DNA from: Actinomycetes bacterium | GTDB lineage: Bacteria > Actinomycetota > Actinomycetes > Propionibacteriales > Propionibacteriaceae | Reading direction: 5' to 3' | Assembly (NCBI GenBank): GCA_023392635.1 | Contig: JAEVYS010000092.1 | Coordinates: 53,256-117,255, forward strand | DNA length: 64,000 bases | Part shown: positions 14,701 through 23,355 of the stretch, piece by piece | How the letters are laid out: each line of letters begins with the position of its first letter | Position numbering within the stretch: the first letter of the stretch is position 1 | Notes under the pieces: generated by a model | Database searches by the model: none | What the model was told of the DNA's origin: nothing | Seen by the model: only the letters and a program-made list of their open reading frames with translations | Made by a program: the position numbers and the translations under genes

Positions 14701-16193
14701 GCGAACAGGGCCGCCACCGGCTCATAGGCGGCCAGCAGGCCGGGGATGCGTGCGGCCAGGTCGCGGTACACCTCGGGTCGGACGGGTTCGACGCGGTCGA
14801 CGTGCTGCTCGGACGCGAGCAGGTCGGCAGCAGCCTCGGGCGAGCCGGCGAGGCCCAGCCCGACGAGGGCCAGCGCGGCAGCCCCGAGCGCGGTTCCGGC
14901 CGCGTCGTCACCGATCTCCACCGGAAGGTCAAGGGCGTCCGCGACCACCTGGCGCCACAGGGGCGACCGGAACACCCCACCGGTGGCGCGCACCACCTCC
15001 ACCGGCCGGACGGCGGCGAGGCGGCGGGTGATCAGGGCGAGCTGCAGGGCGACCCCCTCCACGGCAGCACGGGCGACGTGCGCGCGGGTGTGCGCCCGAC
15101 GCAGCCCGAGGAACGCGCCGGGCAGCGTCGGATCCCACAGCGGGGCGCGCTCGGGAAGAAGGTACGGCAGCATGACCAGGCCGTCGCTCCCGGCCGGCAC
15201 CCCGGCGGCCAGGGCGAGCAGGTCCACGTCGGGCTCGCTCGAGGACGGGTCGCCGACCAGGCCGGCCGCCCAGCGCACCACGGAGCCGCCGTTGCTGATC
15301 GCGGCGCCGGTCACCCAGCTGTCGGCGGTGAGCGCATAGCTGAACAGGCGGCCGTCGGGGTCCAGCACCGGCTCCGGGACGTGCATCCGCACCGCGCCGC
15401 TGGTGCCGATCGACAGCCCGACGGTTCCGCGCTCCATCGCGCCCCCGCCCAGGTTCCCGAGCGGACCGTCGGCCGCCCCCATGACGACGGGCAGCCCTGC
15501 GGGCAGCCCGGTGGCGGCGGCGACGTCCGCACCCAGCGGCAGCTGGGCCGTCGTGGCGAGGATGACGGGCAACTGGTCGGTCCCGACCCCGGCGAGCCGG
15601 GCCAGCTCGGGGCTCCAGCCGAGCGTGCCGAGGTCGAGGAGGCCGGTGCCGGACGCCGACGACAGCTCGGTGGCCAAGCTTCCGGTGAGGGCGAGCACGA
15701 CGAAGTCCTTCAGCGAGACCCAGTGCCGGACCTCCGCGGCGAGGGCCGGCTCCTCCTCGCCGAACCAGATCAGCTTCGCCAGCGGTGTCATCGGGTGGTT
15801 CGGCACCCCGCTGATCCGGTAGGCGTCCACGGACCGTCCCGAGGCGCGCAGCCGGGCCGACTGCGGTGTCGCGCGGCCGTCGGCCCAGGTGAGCAGGGGA
15901 GTGAGCGGCGTGCCGTCCGTGTCGAGACCGATGAGGCCGTGCATGGCGGTGCACAGCCCGAGGCCGAGGACGCGCCCGGCTCCGACCGCGGCCACGCACT
16001 GGGCCAGCGCGGAGACCAGTTCCCGACGGATCCGCTCCGGGTCCTGGACCTGCTCCCCCGGACGCGGCTGCTCGAGGGGGTACTCGCGAGTGGCCAGGAC
16101 CCGCTCGCCGGACTCCAGCCCGAAGGCGACCAGCTTGAGGGCGGTCGTGCCGACGTCGACGCCGATCACGACGGGTCCGTTGGTGCCTGTCAT
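14691..16193 (-). CDS. gntK: Gluconokinase (FGGY family carbohydrate kinase)
   Basis: This 500-residue FGGY kinase has the N-terminal phosphate loop GVDVGTTALKLVAF (residues 10-23) and a C-terminal ATP-binding stretch ATGGVFRSPLWRQVVADAL near 420. Gluconokinase-type landmarks are LCTAMHGLIGLD, HPMTPLAKLIWF and WVSLKDFVVLALTG, so gluconate is the likeliest substrate; xylulose is a less likely alternative. Gluconate 6-phosphate feeds the pentose phosphate or Entner-Doudoroff route. It starts at ATG 16193, and its stop lies 10 bp inside dciA on the opposite strand. A GPH sugar symporter lies 3 kb away. Confidence 0.85.
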   Translation of the reverse strand: MTGTNGPVVIGVDVGTTALKLVAFGLESGERVLATREYPLEQPRPGEQVQDPERIRRELVSALAQCVAAVGAGRVLGLGLCTAMHGLIGLDTDGTPLTPLLTWADGRATPQSARLRASGRSVDAYRISGVPNHPMTPLAKLIWFGEEEPALAAEVRHWVSLKDFVVLALTGSLATELSSASGTGLLDLGTLGWSPELARLAGVGTDQLPVILATTAQLPLGADVAAATGLPAGLPVVMGAADGPLGNLGGGAMERGTVGLSIGTSGAVRMHVPEPVLDPDGRLFSYALTADSWVTGAAISNGGSVVRWAAGLVGDPSSSEPDVDLLALAAGVPAGSDGLVMLPYLLPERAPLWDPTLPGAFLGLRRAHTRAHVARAAVEGVALQLALITRRLAAVRPVEVVRATGGVFRSPLWRQVVADALDLPVEIGDDAAGTALGAAALALVGLGLAGSPEAAADLLASEQHVDRVEPVRPEVYRDLAARIPGLLAAYEPVAALFAQP

Positions 16194-16352
16194 GCAGACA
16201 CTGTGCCAGTGGCGGGACGGATCCGCCCCACCCGCGGACGACATGGCGCCGTTGCGCAGCAATCGGCGGCAACCGGTTGAGCCCTGCGTCCGCGGTCTGG
16301 TTGATTGGGTACTGAAACCCTGAACCGGACGCCCGACCCAGGAGTACCCACG

Positions 16353-16430
16353 ATGACGAACCCGGAGGCCCCGCGGGCGGAGTTCCGCCCCTTGTCCGGA
16401 AGCCGCCGGAAGGGGAGGCTGAACCCATGA
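16353..16430 (+). CDS. Possible 25-residue leader peptide upstream of larE
   Basis: ATG 16353, preceded by AGGAG at eight bases, opens a 25-codon frame whose TGA overlaps the larE start as ATGA. The peptide is rich in Arg and Pro (ends SGSRRKGRLNP). It could couple translation to larE. No homologue is recognised, and the frame may be fortuitous. Confidence 0.22.
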   Translation: MTNPEAPRAEFRPLSGSRRKGRLNP

Positions 16431-17281
16431 CCGGAGCCCTCGCACTTCCCGACGAGGTGGCAGAACTCGCCGACCGGGTGGAGGCCGCGCTCGGCGAGCC
16501 CACCCGGCTCGGGGTGGCGTTCTCCGGCGGCGTCGACTCCTCCGTCCTGCTGGCCCTCGCCACCCGTTCCCTGGGCCCCGACCGCACGCTGGCCATCCTC
16601 GGCGTGTCGGCGAGCCTGGCCGCGTCCGAACGCCGGGACGCCCACGAGGTGGCTGCCGGGATCGGAGCGCCGCTGGTCGAGTTGCGCACCCACGAATTGG
16701 ACCGGCCCGAGTACGTCGCCAACGGCCCCGACCGCTGCTTCCACTGCAAGACCGAACTGTTCACCCTCATCGACGACGACGTGGCGAGCCGGTACCGCCT
16801 CACGGCCGTCGCGTACGGGGAGAACGCCGACGATGCCCGGCGTCCCGACCGTCCCGGCGCACGCGCGGCCACGAACCACCGCGTCCTGCGTCCGCTGGCC
16901 GAGGCCGGCCTGGGCAAGGCGGACGTGCGCCGCGTCGCCAGGGCGCTGGGGCTGGCGTCGGCCGACAAGCCTGCTGCGCCGTGCCTCGCGTCCCGGATCC
17001 CGCACCACGAGCCGGTGACGGCGGAGAAGCTGCGGCAGATCGAGGACGCGGAGGCGGCGCTGCACGACCTCGGCTTCCCCGAGGCGCGGGTGCGTCACCA
17101 CGGGGAGGTGGCCCGCGTGGAACTGCCGGTCGCCTCGCTGGCCCTCGCGGTCGTGGAGCCGACCCGCGCCGCTCTCGTGCGCGGCGTCCGGTCGGCAGGC
17201 TTCAGGTTCGTCAGCCTCGACCTCGCCGGCATCCAGTCCGGCGCCTTCACCCTCCCTCTCGTGACGCGCGCCGATGGCTGA
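16427..17281 (+). CDS. larE: ATP-dependent sacrificial sulfur transferase LarE
   Basis: LarE (284 residues) donates the sulfur atoms of the nickel-pincer nucleotide cofactor. The PP-loop FSGGVDSSVL is at residues 32-41. A CFHC motif (Cys104, Cys107) lies near the middle, and PCLASRIP (Cys186) matches the position of the sacrificial cysteine of lactobacillar LarE. Having all three cysteines also fits the form of LarE described as binding an iron-sulfur cluster; which chemistry applies here cannot be decided from sequence. The stop overlaps larB by 8 bp, so the two form an operon. Convergent larC completes the set. Confidence 0.92.
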   Translation: MTGALALPDEVAELADRVEAALGEPTRLGVAFSGGVDSSVLLALATRSLGPDRTLAILGVSASLAASERRDAHEVAAGIGAPLVELRTHELDRPEYVANGPDRCFHCKTELFTLIDDDVASRYRLTAVAYGENADDARRPDRPGARAATNHRVLRPLAEAGLGKADVRRVARALGLASADKPAAPCLASRIPHHEPVTAEKLRQIEDAEAALHDLGFPEARVRHHGEVARVELPVASLALAVVEPTRAALVRGVRSAGFRFVSLDLAGIQSGAFTLPLVTRADG

Positions 17282-17969
17282 GCCGGAGCCGGTGCCCGCC
17301 TGGCAGCCCCCGCCCGAACTCCGCGAAATCGCCGACCTGGACTTCGACCGGCAGGATCGCCGCGGCTTCGCCGAAGCGGTCTACTGCGAGTCCAAGACCC
17401 CCGAACAGGTGCGGCTGATCGCGGAGGCGGTGGCCGCTCGCGGGGCCCGGACGCTGTTCACCAGGGCGAACGCCGACCACGCCGATGCGGTGCACGCGCC
17501 GCTGCCGGACGCCGCCCACGACGCCGAGTCGAGGCTGCTGTGGTGGCCGCCCGAACTGCCCGAGCCGACGGGCGGGCTGGTGGTGGTCGCTGCCGCGGGC
17601 ACGTCCGACCTGCCGGTGGCCCGCGAGGCGCAGCAGGTGGCGAGGTTCCTCGGCCGTCCGACCGAACTGGTCGCCGACGTCGGCGTCGCCGGCCTGCACC
17701 GGATCCTGCGGCGGCTCGACCTGTTGCGCTCGGCCGCGGTCGTGGTCGTGGTGGCCGGTATGGACGGCGCGCTTCCCAGCGTGGTCGCCGGCCTGGTCAG
17801 CGCCCCGGTCGTCGCCGTCCCCACGTCCGTCGGCTACGGCGCGGCCTTCGAGGGGCTCGCCCCGCTGTTGACGATGTTGAACTCCTGCGCGCCCGGTGTC
17901 GCCGTGGTGAACATCGACAACGGCTACGGCGCCGGCCACCTCGCCGCCCAGATCGCCGCCGGGCGCTGA
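17274..17969 (+). CDS. larB: Nickel pincer cofactor biosynthesis protein LarB
   Basis: LarB (231 residues) carboxylates the pyridinium ring of nicotinic acid adenine dinucleotide, the first step of nickel-pincer cofactor synthesis. The N-terminal third carries GFAEAVYCESKTPEQ, the usual LarB motif; the PurE/AIR-carboxylase-like core carries VVAAAGTSDLPVAREA (about 103-118) and GMDGALPSVVAGL (about 162-174). PTSVGYGA and NIDNGYGAG at the C-terminus complete the family pattern. It starts at ATG 17274, inside the end of larE. It converges on larC across 22 bp. Confidence 0.93.
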   Translation: MAEPEPVPAWQPPPELREIADLDFDRQDRRGFAEAVYCESKTPEQVRLIAEAVAARGARTLFTRANADHADAVHAPLPDAAHDAESRLLWWPPELPEPTGGLVVVAAAGTSDLPVAREAQQVARFLGRPTELVADVGVAGLHRILRRLDLLRSAAVVVVVAGMDGALPSVVAGLVSAPVVAVPTSVGYGAAFEGLAPLLTMLNSCAPGVAVVNIDNGYGAGHLAAQIAAGR

Positions 17970-17991
17970 CCCAGACGGGCGCGAGTCGGGG

Positions 17992-19233
17992 CTAGACGGA
18001 CGGCGGGACCTCCCCGCCGGGAACCAGTCCCGCGGTGGCCGCCGCAGCGCTGGCCGCGGCGAGCAGGTCACGCTGCGCCCGGCCGGATGCACGCGCCGCG
18101 GCAGCGACGTCCTCGAACTCGGGGGTAGCGGTCACGATCCGTCCGTTGCGGTGGCCGACCTTCACCCGGACCGGTTGGCCGTCGACCTCCACGTCCACCC
18201 AGAGCCGGTCGAGCACCCGCTTGGTCGCCGGGGTCGCCCGGACGCCGAGGGTCGGTACCAGCTCGAAGACCAGGTCGCCCAGACGCGCAGAGGCCTCTGG
18301 TGCGCACAGCACCTGGAGGGTGTGTGCCGGGCGGCCCTTCTTCATGACGATGGGGGTCAGCCACGCGTCGTCAGCACCGCCCGCGAGAAGCCGGGCGAGC
18401 ACCTCCGGCCACAGCCGCGGGTCGAGGTCGTCGACGTTGGCGGCCAGGATCACCGCCGGCTCGCTGTCACCGGAGGATCCGCCTGCCCGGAAGCTCCCCA
18501 CCAGGACACGGACGACGTTCGGCCGGTGCGGGTCGTCCCGCGTCCCCGCACCGACTCCCACCGCCTCCAGCACGCCGGCCGGCATGGTCTCCTGCGACGT
18601 CGCCAGCGCGGCCAGCAGCGCCATGCCGGTCGGGGTGGCGAGCTCTCCGGTCCCGCCGCTCAGCACCGGCCACCCCTTGGCGAGCTCGACGACCGCAGGC
18701 ACGGGCACCGGCACTTCGCCGTGCGCGGCCCGGACGGTGCCCGAGCCGAGGGCGACCGGACCGCAGCCCAACCCGACGAGACCGAGGTCGTGGATCGCCG
18801 CGCACACCCCGACGATGTCGGCGATCGAGTCCCAGGCGCCCACCTCGTGGAAGTGCACCCGCTCGGTGTCGATGCCATGGGCCCGTCCCTCGGCGGCAGC
18901 GAGCGCGGCGAAGACCGCCAGGGCCGACACGCGGACCGGCTCGGGCAGCACTGCCGCTTCCAGCAGGCCGCGGATCGTCGTCCAGTCGCGGTGGTGCTGG
19001 TCGGCGGCGAGCACGGCCACGTCGAGCTTGGCCGCGCGCATTCCGGCCCGCCGCACCTCACCGAGCTCCAGACGGACGGTGTCGGGCAGCACGGCCTCCA
19101 CGGCGGCGGTCACGGCGTCCAGCGACGCGCCCGCATCGAGCAGGGCGGCGAGCAACATGTCCCCGGCGACGCCGTTGCGTGCGTCGACCCACGCGGAGAC
19201 GCCGGGTGCGGAGGTGCGGTCAGGGCTGGTCAC
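17992..19233 (-). CDS. larC: Nickel pincer cofactor biosynthesis protein LarC
   Basis: LarC is the CTP-dependent cyclometallase that inserts nickel into the pincer nucleotide. The start chosen is GTG 19233, giving 413 residues; the frame stays open to 19386 but the upstream part has no family features. Conserved segments are ARNGVAGDMLLAALLDAG near residue 17, VHFHEVGAWDSIADIVG near 130, and the C-terminal ANVDDLDPRLWPEVLARLL near 275. Unlike the lactobacillar gene, which needs a programmed frameshift to join LarC1 and LarC2, this is one continuous frame. It is convergent with larEB and divergent from the symporter gene. Confidence 0.92.
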   Translation of the reverse strand: MTSPDRTSAPGVSAWVDARNGVAGDMLLAALLDAGASLDAVTAAVEAVLPDTVRLELGEVRRAGMRAAKLDVAVLAADQHHRDWTTIRGLLEAAVLPEPVRVSALAVFAALAAAEGRAHGIDTERVHFHEVGAWDSIADIVGVCAAIHDLGLVGLGCGPVALGSGTVRAAHGEVPVPVPAVVELAKGWPVLSGGTGELATPTGMALLAALATSQETMPAGVLEAVGVGAGTRDDPHRPNVVRVLVGSFRAGGSSGDSEPAVILAANVDDLDPRLWPEVLARLLAGGADDAWLTPIVMKKGRPAHTLQVLCAPEASARLGDLVFELVPTLGVRATPATKRVLDRLWVDVEVDGQPVRVKVGHRNGRIVTATPEFEDVAAAARASGRAQRDLLAAASAAAATAGLVPGGEVPPSV

Positions 19234-19370
19234 GACCTGATGGTAGGACGCACCACCGAGCGGCAGCCGCGCGGCGAGGAAACAGGTGGCAACGAGTGCC
19301 GTCGGCGGGACCGCCGTCCCTAGTGTCAAGCCACCCTCGCACAGACAGTGCCTGACCATAAGGATCTTCA

Positions 19371-20900
19371 ATGACGACGACCGCACTCCCCACCCGACAC
19401 CTGGGAGCCCTGGAGAAGCAGCCCGCGACCGCCGTGGTCGGCTACGGCCTGGGCGACTTCGCCATGAACCTGGCGTTCTCCATGGGCACCTCGTTCCTGC
19501 TCTACTACTTCACCGACGTCGCGGGCCTCACCGCCGCCGCGATCGGCACGATGTTCCTGGTGGTGCGCCTCTGGGACGCCTTCACCGACCTGTTCGCCGG
19601 CCGCATGGTGGACAAGACGATGACCCGCTGGGGCAAGTTCCGCCCGTTCATCCTGTGGTTCGCGGTTCCCGTGCTCTTCCTCAGCTTCCTCAACTTCAAC
19701 GTCCCGACCGAGGGCGTGAAGTGGCTCGGCCTGTTCGATGTCAGCCTCGACACGAGCGGACGCCTGCTCTACGCCTACCTGGCCTACGCGGTGCTCGGCC
19801 TGGTGTACTCCCTGATCAACATCCCGTACGGCTCCCTGGCATCGGCGATGACCCAGTCGGTCAACCAGCGGGCCAAGCTGGTCGCAGCCCGCGCGTTCGG
19901 TGCGGCGGTCGGTGGCGTCCTGCTCACCTACATCGTCGCCCCGCAGATCTCCGCCATCCAGAAGACCGCCCCCAAGCTCGCCGAGAATGCGGACGCCGCG
20001 GCTCAGGCGGCGTACAAGGCCGCGGCCGTGGTCTACCGCCAGAACGTGCAGAGCGTGTTCACCACCACCACCCTGCTGTTCGTCCTGCTCGGTTCGATCG
20101 CGTTCTTCCTCACCTTCTGGTGGTGCCGCGAGGCTGTCGTCCGCTCGACGCCCCGCGTGACCATCAAGGAGACGCTGGACACCCTGAAGCACAACAAGCC
20201 GCTGGCCTACCTGTGCGCGGCGAGCCTGTTCTACCTCGTCGGCCTGTTCGCCGTCGGCGGCTCCACCGCCTACTACGCCAAGTATGTCCTCGGCGACATC
20301 TCCCAGACCGCGAACATGACGCTGGTCAACTCCGGCATCGCGCTGCTGATCACGCCGATCATCCCCTGGATCATCCGCAGGATGGGCAAGAAGAACGTGT
20401 TCCAGTGGTGCGGCCTGTTCACCATCGTCGGCGGCGTCTCGCTGTTCTTCGTCCCGGCCGGCGCACTCGCCCTCGCCCTGGTGTTCCTTGCCGTGAAGGG
20501 TGTCGGAGCCTCGCTGATCAACACCGTGATGTTCGGCCTCGAGGCCGACACGGTCGAGTACGGCGAGTGGAAGTCGGGACGGCGCTCCGAGGGCGCGACC
20601 TACGCCATCTTCTCCTTCACCCGCAAGGTGACCCAGTCCATCGGCGGCGCGCTCGGCGCGTGGATGCTCGCGATCGGCGGCTACCTGTCGGCGAGCGCCA
20701 CCAACCCCAACCCGGTGCAGCCGGAGTCGGCGATCTTCGCCATCAAGTTCACCATCGGCCTGCTGCCGGCGATCTGCGCCGCGATCGCGATGCTGATCTT
20801 CTGGAAGTACCCGCTCACCGACAAGCTGTTCAACAGCATCCGCGACGAGAACGAGGCCAGGAAGCTCGCCCTCGCTGCGGAGTCCGCCCAGTCCGACTGA
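19371..20900 (+). CDS. GPH family sugar:cation symporter (glucuronide-carrier-like)
   Basis: This 509-residue MFS transporter of the glycoside-pentoside-hexuronide family has about 12 membrane helices. Family landmarks are GYGLGDFAMNLAFSMG near 24, the loop DKTMTRWGKFRPFILW near 82-97, INIPYGSLASAMT near 144, and AKYVLGD near 302. GPH carriers move glucuronides, melibiose-type sugars or pentosides with a proton or sodium ion. The substrate cannot be fixed, but proximity to gluconokinase and lar genes suggests a sugar acid. A polar insert of about 30 residues (about 200-230, rich in Ala and Lys) lies between mid-protein helices. AAGGA precedes the ATG at 19371. Confidence 0.85.
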   Translation: MTTTALPTRHLGALEKQPATAVVGYGLGDFAMNLAFSMGTSFLLYYFTDVAGLTAAAIGTMFLVVRLWDAFTDLFAGRMVDKTMTRWGKFRPFILWFAVPVLFLSFLNFNVPTEGVKWLGLFDVSLDTSGRLLYAYLAYAVLGLVYSLINIPYGSLASAMTQSVNQRAKLVAARAFGAAVGGVLLTYIVAPQISAIQKTAPKLAENADAAAQAAYKAAAVVYRQNVQSVFTTTTLLFVLLGSIAFFLTFWWCREAVVRSTPRVTIKETLDTLKHNKPLAYLCAASLFYLVGLFAVGGSTAYYAKYVLGDISQTANMTLVNSGIALLITPIIPWIIRRMGKKNVFQWCGLFTIVGGVSLFFVPAGALALALVFLAVKGVGASLINTVMFGLEADTVEYGEWKSGRRSEGATYAIFSFTRKVTQSIGGALGAWMLAIGGYLSASATNPNPVQPESAIFAIKFTIGLLPAICAAIAMLIFWKYPLTDKLFNSIRDENEARKLALAAESAQSD

Positions 20901-20916
20901 GCGGCGCCCCCTCCGG

Positions 20917-21001
20917 GTTCGCTCCCGAAACCTCCCCTCGCTCCCGGAATTCCGGCAGCTTGGGCAGGTTTCGGGAGCGAACTGGCGTTTCGGGAGCGAA
21001 C
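20917..21001. repeat. Palindromic repeat cluster (GTTCGCTCCCGAAAC) before gyrB
   Basis: A 17-bp sequence, GTTCGCTCCCGAAACCT (20917-20933), recurs as its perfect reverse complement at 20966-20982, and a 15-bp part recurs again at 20987-21001. The first pair can form a hairpin with a 32-nt loop. It lies 16 bp after the symporter stop and may end that transcript. The remaining interval to gyrB (21002-21249) holds no gene, only the likely gyrB promoter. Confidence 0.8.
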
Positions 21002-21172
21002 AGGAGTGCCCCACGCCGGCGGTGGACGGGAAGCGGGGCTCTCTGGCCGTCTGAAGGCCCCGGACGCATACCCGCCCCCGGACAGACCCCTGCCAGAGCC
21101 TCCGAAACGGCAAATCGGGCCGCTGAGGACCACATGGTGGGTGGCGGCGCGCGGGAATTTCACCCCATCGGC

Positions 21173-21178
21173 TAGAAT
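21173..21178 (+). promoter_or_regulatory. Possible -10 element of gyrB
   Basis: TAGAAT, a five-of-six match to TATAAT, lies 71 bp before the gyrB start in a short AT-rich island. No recognisable -35 hexamer is present at 16-18 bp. The following stretch contains a small GC inverted repeat (GCCGCCACTTCC near 21198), which may be leader structure. Confidence 0.35.
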
Positions 21179-21249
21179 GAACGATGTTCCCGCGCGTGCC
21201 GCCACTTCCCGGAGTCGGTGGCGCTTTCTTACGTCCGGAGGGTTAACGA

Positions 21250-23268
21250 GTGACTGACGAGCCCATCGTCGCCATGTCCGCAGCAGAGGCAGCCCACGTC
21301 GCCGAGGGCAGCTACGACGCCTCAGCGATCACCGTCCTGGAAGGCCTCGAGGCCGTCCGCAAGCGTCCGGGCATGTACATCGGCTCCACCGGTGAGCGCG
21401 GCCTCCACCACCTGGTCTACGAGGTTGTGGACAACGCCGTCGACGAGGCGCTGGCCGGTTACTGCGACGAGATCCTGGTCGAACTGCTCGACGGAGGCGG
21501 CATCCGCGTCACCGACAACGGCCGCGGCATCCCCGTGAAGGAACACCCCAAGGAGAAGATCTCGGCGCTCACCGTCGCGCTGACGATGCTGCACGCGGGC
21601 GGCAAGTTCGGCGACGGCGGCTACAAGGTTTCCGGTGGCCTGCACGGCGTGGGCGTCTCGGTGGTGAACGCCCTGTCCGACCGGCTGACCGTCGACGTCC
21701 GGCGGGACGGGTACCACTGGCAGCAGAGCTTCAGCCTCGGTGATCCGGTCGGGCCGCTGCAGCAGCTCGAGGCGAGCGACGACACCGGCACGATCGTCAC
21801 GTTCTACGCCAGCCCGACGATCTTCGAGACCACCTCGTACTCCTACGAGACGCTGGCCACGCGCTTTCGTGAGATGGCCTTCCTCAACAAGGGGCTCAAG
21901 ATCACCATCGTCGACCGTCGCAGCCACGAGGCCGACGCCGACAGCGACGTGGAGGAGGAGGACAACGCGTCGCGGCAGCAGACCTTCCAGTTCGCGGACG
22001 GCCTGATCGACTACGTGAAGTACCTGACCGGCAACAAGGAGGTCATCCACTCCTCGGTGATCGCGATCGATGCGAACTCCGAGGAGCAGCGGATGAGCCT
22101 CGAGGTGGCCATGCAGTGGAACTCCTCGTTCAACGAGAGCGTCCACACCTTCGCCAACACGATCAACACCCACGAGGGCGGCACCCACGAGGAGGGCTTC
22201 CGCGCCGCGCTGACCAACACGGTCAACAAGTGGGGCGAGACCTGGGGGATGATCAAGAAGCGCGAGGACCGGGTGTCCGGCGACGACATCCGCGAGGGCC
22301 TCACCGCGATCATCTCGGTGAAGCTCTCCGAGCCACAGTTCGAGGGGCAGACCAAGACCAAGCTCGGCAACACCGAGGCCCGCTCGTTCGTGCAGAAGGT
22401 GGTCAACGACCTGCTCGGCGACTGGTTCGAGAAGAACCCGGCCGAGGGCAAGGACATCGTCCGCAAGAGCCAGGCCGCGGCGTCCGCGCGCATCGCCGCC
22501 CGCAAGGCGCGCGACATGGCCCGCAGCCGCAAGGGCCTGCTCAACAAGGGCCAGTACGGCAAGCTCAGCGACTGCTCCAGCACCGAGCCGGCCGAGTGCG
22601 AGGTGTTCATCGTCGAGGGCGACTCCGCCGGCGGTTCGGCGAAGGGCGGACGCGACCCGCGGACCCAGGCGATCCTGCCGATCCGGGGCAAGATCCTGAA
22701 CGTCGAGAAGGCCCGCCTGGACAAGATCCTGCAGAACAGGGAGGTCGAGGCGATCTTCAACACCCTCGGCACCGGGGTACAGGACGACTTCGACGTCGAC
22801 AAGCTGCGCTACCACAAGATCGTCCTGATGGCCGACGCCGACGTGGACGGCGCCCACATCCGGACCCTGCTGCTGACGCTGCTGTTCCGGTTCATGAAGC
22901 CGCTGATCAACGCCGGCCACGTGTACCTCGCCCAGCCGCCGCTGTTCCGGCTGCGGTGGTCGAACGCAGCGCACGAACTGGCGTACTCCGACGACGAGCG
23001 GGACCGGCTGCGCGACGAGGGCATCGCCGCCGGCAAGAAGCTGCCGAACGTCAACCCGATCCAGCGGTACAAGGGTCTGGGCGAGATGGACGCCGGCGAC
23101 CTGTGGGACACCACCATGGACCCGGCGAAGCGGGCCCTGCTGCAGGTCACGCTGGACGACGCCGCAGCCGCCGACGAGATGTTCTCGATCCTCATGGGCG
23201 AGGACGTGGAGTCGCGCCGCAGCTTCATCCAGCGCAACGCCAAGGACGTCCGCTTCCTCGACATCTAG
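21250..23268 (+). CDS. gyrB: DNA gyrase subunit B
   Basis: GyrB (672 residues) is the ATPase subunit of gyrase. The GHKL ATPase site shows in HHLVYEVVDNAVDEALAGYC near residue 56 and VTDNGRGIPV near 94. The TOPRIM metal site shows in VEGDSAGGSAKGGRDP near 456 and in MADADVDGAHIRTLLL near 528. The C-terminal IQRYKGLGEMDAGDLW is also conserved. It starts at GTG 21250 with GGAGGG eight bases upstream. It lies 6.5 kb from dciA, farther than in the usual recF-dciA-gyrB arrangement, and 87 bp before gyrA. Confidence 0.98.
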   Translation: MTDEPIVAMSAAEAAHVAEGSYDASAITVLEGLEAVRKRPGMYIGSTGERGLHHLVYEVVDNAVDEALAGYCDEILVELLDGGGIRVTDNGRGIPVKEHPKEKISALTVALTMLHAGGKFGDGGYKVSGGLHGVGVSVVNALSDRLTVDVRRDGYHWQQSFSLGDPVGPLQQLEASDDTGTIVTFYASPTIFETTSYSYETLATRFREMAFLNKGLKITIVDRRSHEADADSDVEEEDNASRQQTFQFADGLIDYVKYLTGNKEVIHSSVIAIDANSEEQRMSLEVAMQWNSSFNESVHTFANTINTHEGGTHEEGFRAALTNTVNKWGETWGMIKKREDRVSGDDIREGLTAIISVKLSEPQFEGQTKTKLGNTEARSFVQKVVNDLLGDWFEKNPAEGKDIVRKSQAAASARIAARKARDMARSRKGLLNKGQYGKLSDCSSTEPAECEVFIVEGDSAGGSAKGGRDPRTQAILPIRGKILNVEKARLDKILQNREVEAIFNTLGTGVQDDFDVDKLRYHKIVLMADADVDGAHIRTLLLTLLFRFMKPLINAGHVYLAQPPLFRLRWSNAAHELAYSDDERDRLRDEGIAAGKKLPNVNPIQRYKGLGEMDAGDLWDTTMDPAKRALLQVTLDDAAAADEMFSILMGEDVESRRSFIQRNAKDVRFLDI

Positions 23269-23355
23269 TCCTCGACATCTGGTCATTGAGCAACGGTCCA
23301 TCGGCCCCCGCGAGGAACGGGCGGGGCGGTCCGAAGGGCGAAGGAGAGTAGGAAC

